A stretch of 64,000 nt of DNA from contig NZ_VLOG01000039.1 in the NCBI RefSeq assembly GCF_007655305.1, forward strand, positions 124,001 through 188,000, in the 5' to 3' direction. A model generated the notes under the pieces. The model had not been told where the DNA came from, did not search any database, and saw only the letters and a list, made by a program, of their open reading frames with translations. Source of the DNA: Algoriphagus algorifonticola. GTDB taxonomy: Bacteria > Bacteroidota > Bacteroidia > Cytophagales > Cyclobacteriaceae. Position 1 is the first letter of the stretch; every line of letters starts with the position of its first letter. Positions 62,939 through 64,000 of the stretch are shown here, in pieces. The position numbers and the translations under genes were made by a program.

Positions 62939-63787
62939 TTAATCCAAACTTTTGATCAATCGCTCATTGAGCCCTACATAATCAGGGTTTTTAGCTTCTT
63001 CAGCCAGTTTCATGGATTCTTGTGCAGACGTTTTTGCGGCTTCCTTTTTACCTAATTTGGCTTCAATTTTAGCTTTAAGATGCATGGTCCAATATTTTGG
63101 ATCTGAGGATACAGATTCAGAAATCCACTCATACGCTTGGTCTAGATCTTTATTATTGGTGAAGTAATAGTTAGATGCAGCATAAAGTAGGCTTGGATCT
63201 TTGGTTTTAGTATCGATTACATTTTCCTTGATTTGCGCCATCACAATAGGATCTACCTCTGTTGTGATTCTAAAATCCACTCTGGTATTTTCCCATTTCA
63301 TAGAAAGGTCAGCTCCATTATCAGTCATGTTATTGAAGCTGATTTCAAAAGTTTCGTACTTTCTGCTTAGTTTATTGGGGGTAACATCAAACCTGAGAAT
63401 ATCATCTTCTGGGCTATATCCAATCGCTCCCCAAAGCTGAGTGTTTTTGGATAGAACTACTGTCCACTTATTTTTCCCCGGAATGCTGTATAAGGCATAT
63501 TTACCCTTTGGAATGCTATTACCTTGGATATTTACTTCTGTTGAAAATTCAACGGTAGTTGCCGAATTGGCACCGGTTCTCCAAACCTGTCCAAAGGGAA
63601 CTAATTCCCCGAAAATTTTTCTTCCTTTGGTACTTGGTCTGGAATAATCTACAGTGACATCTGTTAAACCTACTTTCTGAGAAATTTTGGCAGAAGGTGA
63701 TGCCTGAGGCATTTGAATTTGCTGTGCGAACCCAAAACTGAAGGAAAATAGGGTAAATAATAAAATTGGAATAATTGACTTTCTCAT
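62939..63787 (-). CDS. Exported DUF2911 domain protein
   Basis: This 282-residue protein has a signal peptide (MRKSIIPILLFTLFSFSFGFAQ). A DUF2911 domain follows, with the typical block SPSAKISQKVGLTDVTVDYS, RPSTKGRKIFGELVPFGQVW and RTGANSATTVEFSTEVNIQG. After it is a helical part with TPR-like pairing (SLLYAASNYYFTNNKDLDQA onward). DUF2911 is a Bacteroidetes envelope family of unknown function, common near PIG-L and symporter genes. It is convergent to the PIG-L operon. Confidence 0.87.
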   Translation of the reverse strand: MRKSIIPILLFTLFSFSFGFAQQIQMPQASPSAKISQKVGLTDVTVDYSRPSTKGRKIFGELVPFGQVWRTGANSATTVEFSTEVNIQGNSIPKGKYALYSIPGKNKWTVVLSKNTQLWGAIGYSPEDDILRFDVTPNKLSRKYETFEISFNNMTDNGADLSMKWENTRVDFRITTEVDPIVMAQIKENVIDTKTKDPSLLYAASNYYFTNNKDLDQAYEWISESVSSDPKYWTMHLKAKIEAKLGKKEAAKTSAQESMKLAEEAKNPDYVGLNERLIKSLD

Positions 63788-64000
63788 TGATATAAATTTA
63801 GTTTAAATGCGTTTTGTTAAGCTTCAAAGACGCATCAATTTATATGCCTTTAAATACCATTGCGGTATATTGGAATGAATTTTTTATTGCCTTTGTTTTA
63901 AGCTATAACTGTCTAACAGGGCTTAAAATTCTAACAAGCTCAAAAATAATTTCTTTTTTGATCAGTGGGCCTATGATTCTTTGCAGTTATTCGAAAGGAG

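Noticed and set aside
1..64000. CRISPR array, prophage, transposase, rRNA or tRNA
   Set aside because: No regularly spaced repeats, phage genes, transposase motifs or RNA gene signatures were seen in the window.

Overview
This 64 kb window is an ordinary chromosomal segment of a marine-type Bacteroidota, most likely Cytophagales/Cyclobacteriaceae and probably close to Algoriphagus (inference). The signs are AT-rich DNA, a type IX secretion C-terminal sorting domain, many SPII lipoproteins and exported enzymes, SSS-family sugar symporters, an acyloxyacyl hydrolase of the PagL type, DUF2911 and DUF1080 proteins, a Nudix-type transcription regulator and GyrA of Bacteroidetes type. No rRNA, tRNA, CRISPR array, prophage or transposase gene was seen.

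Layout. 1-7.4 kb: carotenoid oxygenase cut by the left edge, an exported phosphatase/nuclease plus DUF1080 pair, an AsmA-like envelope protein and a PIF1-type helicase. 7.4-13 kb: carboxylesterase divergent from a Nudix-type regulator around a perfect dyad, an exported M20 peptidase, an exported methyltransferase and an NYN-LOTUS protein. 13-19.6 kb: dienelactone hydrolase, DUF1456, a B12-binding radical SAM enzyme, an orphan Pycsar-effector-like membrane protein, a polysaccharide deacetylase and a SIMPL protein. 19.7-25.3 kb: copper ATPase with an AraC regulator that carries its own CxxC metal-binding-like domain, then a complete malonate uptake and activation operon (matB-madL-madM). 25.4-28.8 kb: serine dehydratase beta subunit, TolC and a periplasmic adaptor. 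28.9-36.3 kb: class IV aminotransferase, then a D-xylose operon (Na+/sugar symporter, xylulokinase, xylose isomerase) and a sialate/acetyl-sugar esterase. 36.3-48.6 kb: hydrolases, lipoproteins, tandem outer-membrane paralogs, DJ-1/ABM pair, beta-lactamase-fold hydrolase, FAD amine-oxidase-like protein, ThuA, SDR-DUF2867, aldo/keto reductase and a TrpF-like protein lacking the catalytic Cys. 48.6-58.5 kb: lipoprotein plus T9SS subtilase, rpe, outer-membrane proteins, gyrA, a TPR protein and an acyloxyacyl hydrolase. 58.6-63.8 kb: PIG-L deacetylase, a 34-residue membrane protein and an SSS symporter in one tightly coupled operon, then DUF2911.

How it works together. The window codes for import and first-step catabolism of small carbon sources: xylose to xylulose-5-phosphate, which Rpe further interconverts, and malonate to malonyl-CoA. 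Around these are exported hydrolases acting on esters, acetyl groups, peptides and glycans, and copper homeostasis. The most uncertain but most interesting signals lie outside genes: a probable structured RNA with its own promoter and terminator at about 40.36-40.56 kb, and several perfect or near-perfect dyads in front of genes or operons. No clearly new multi-gene system was identified.
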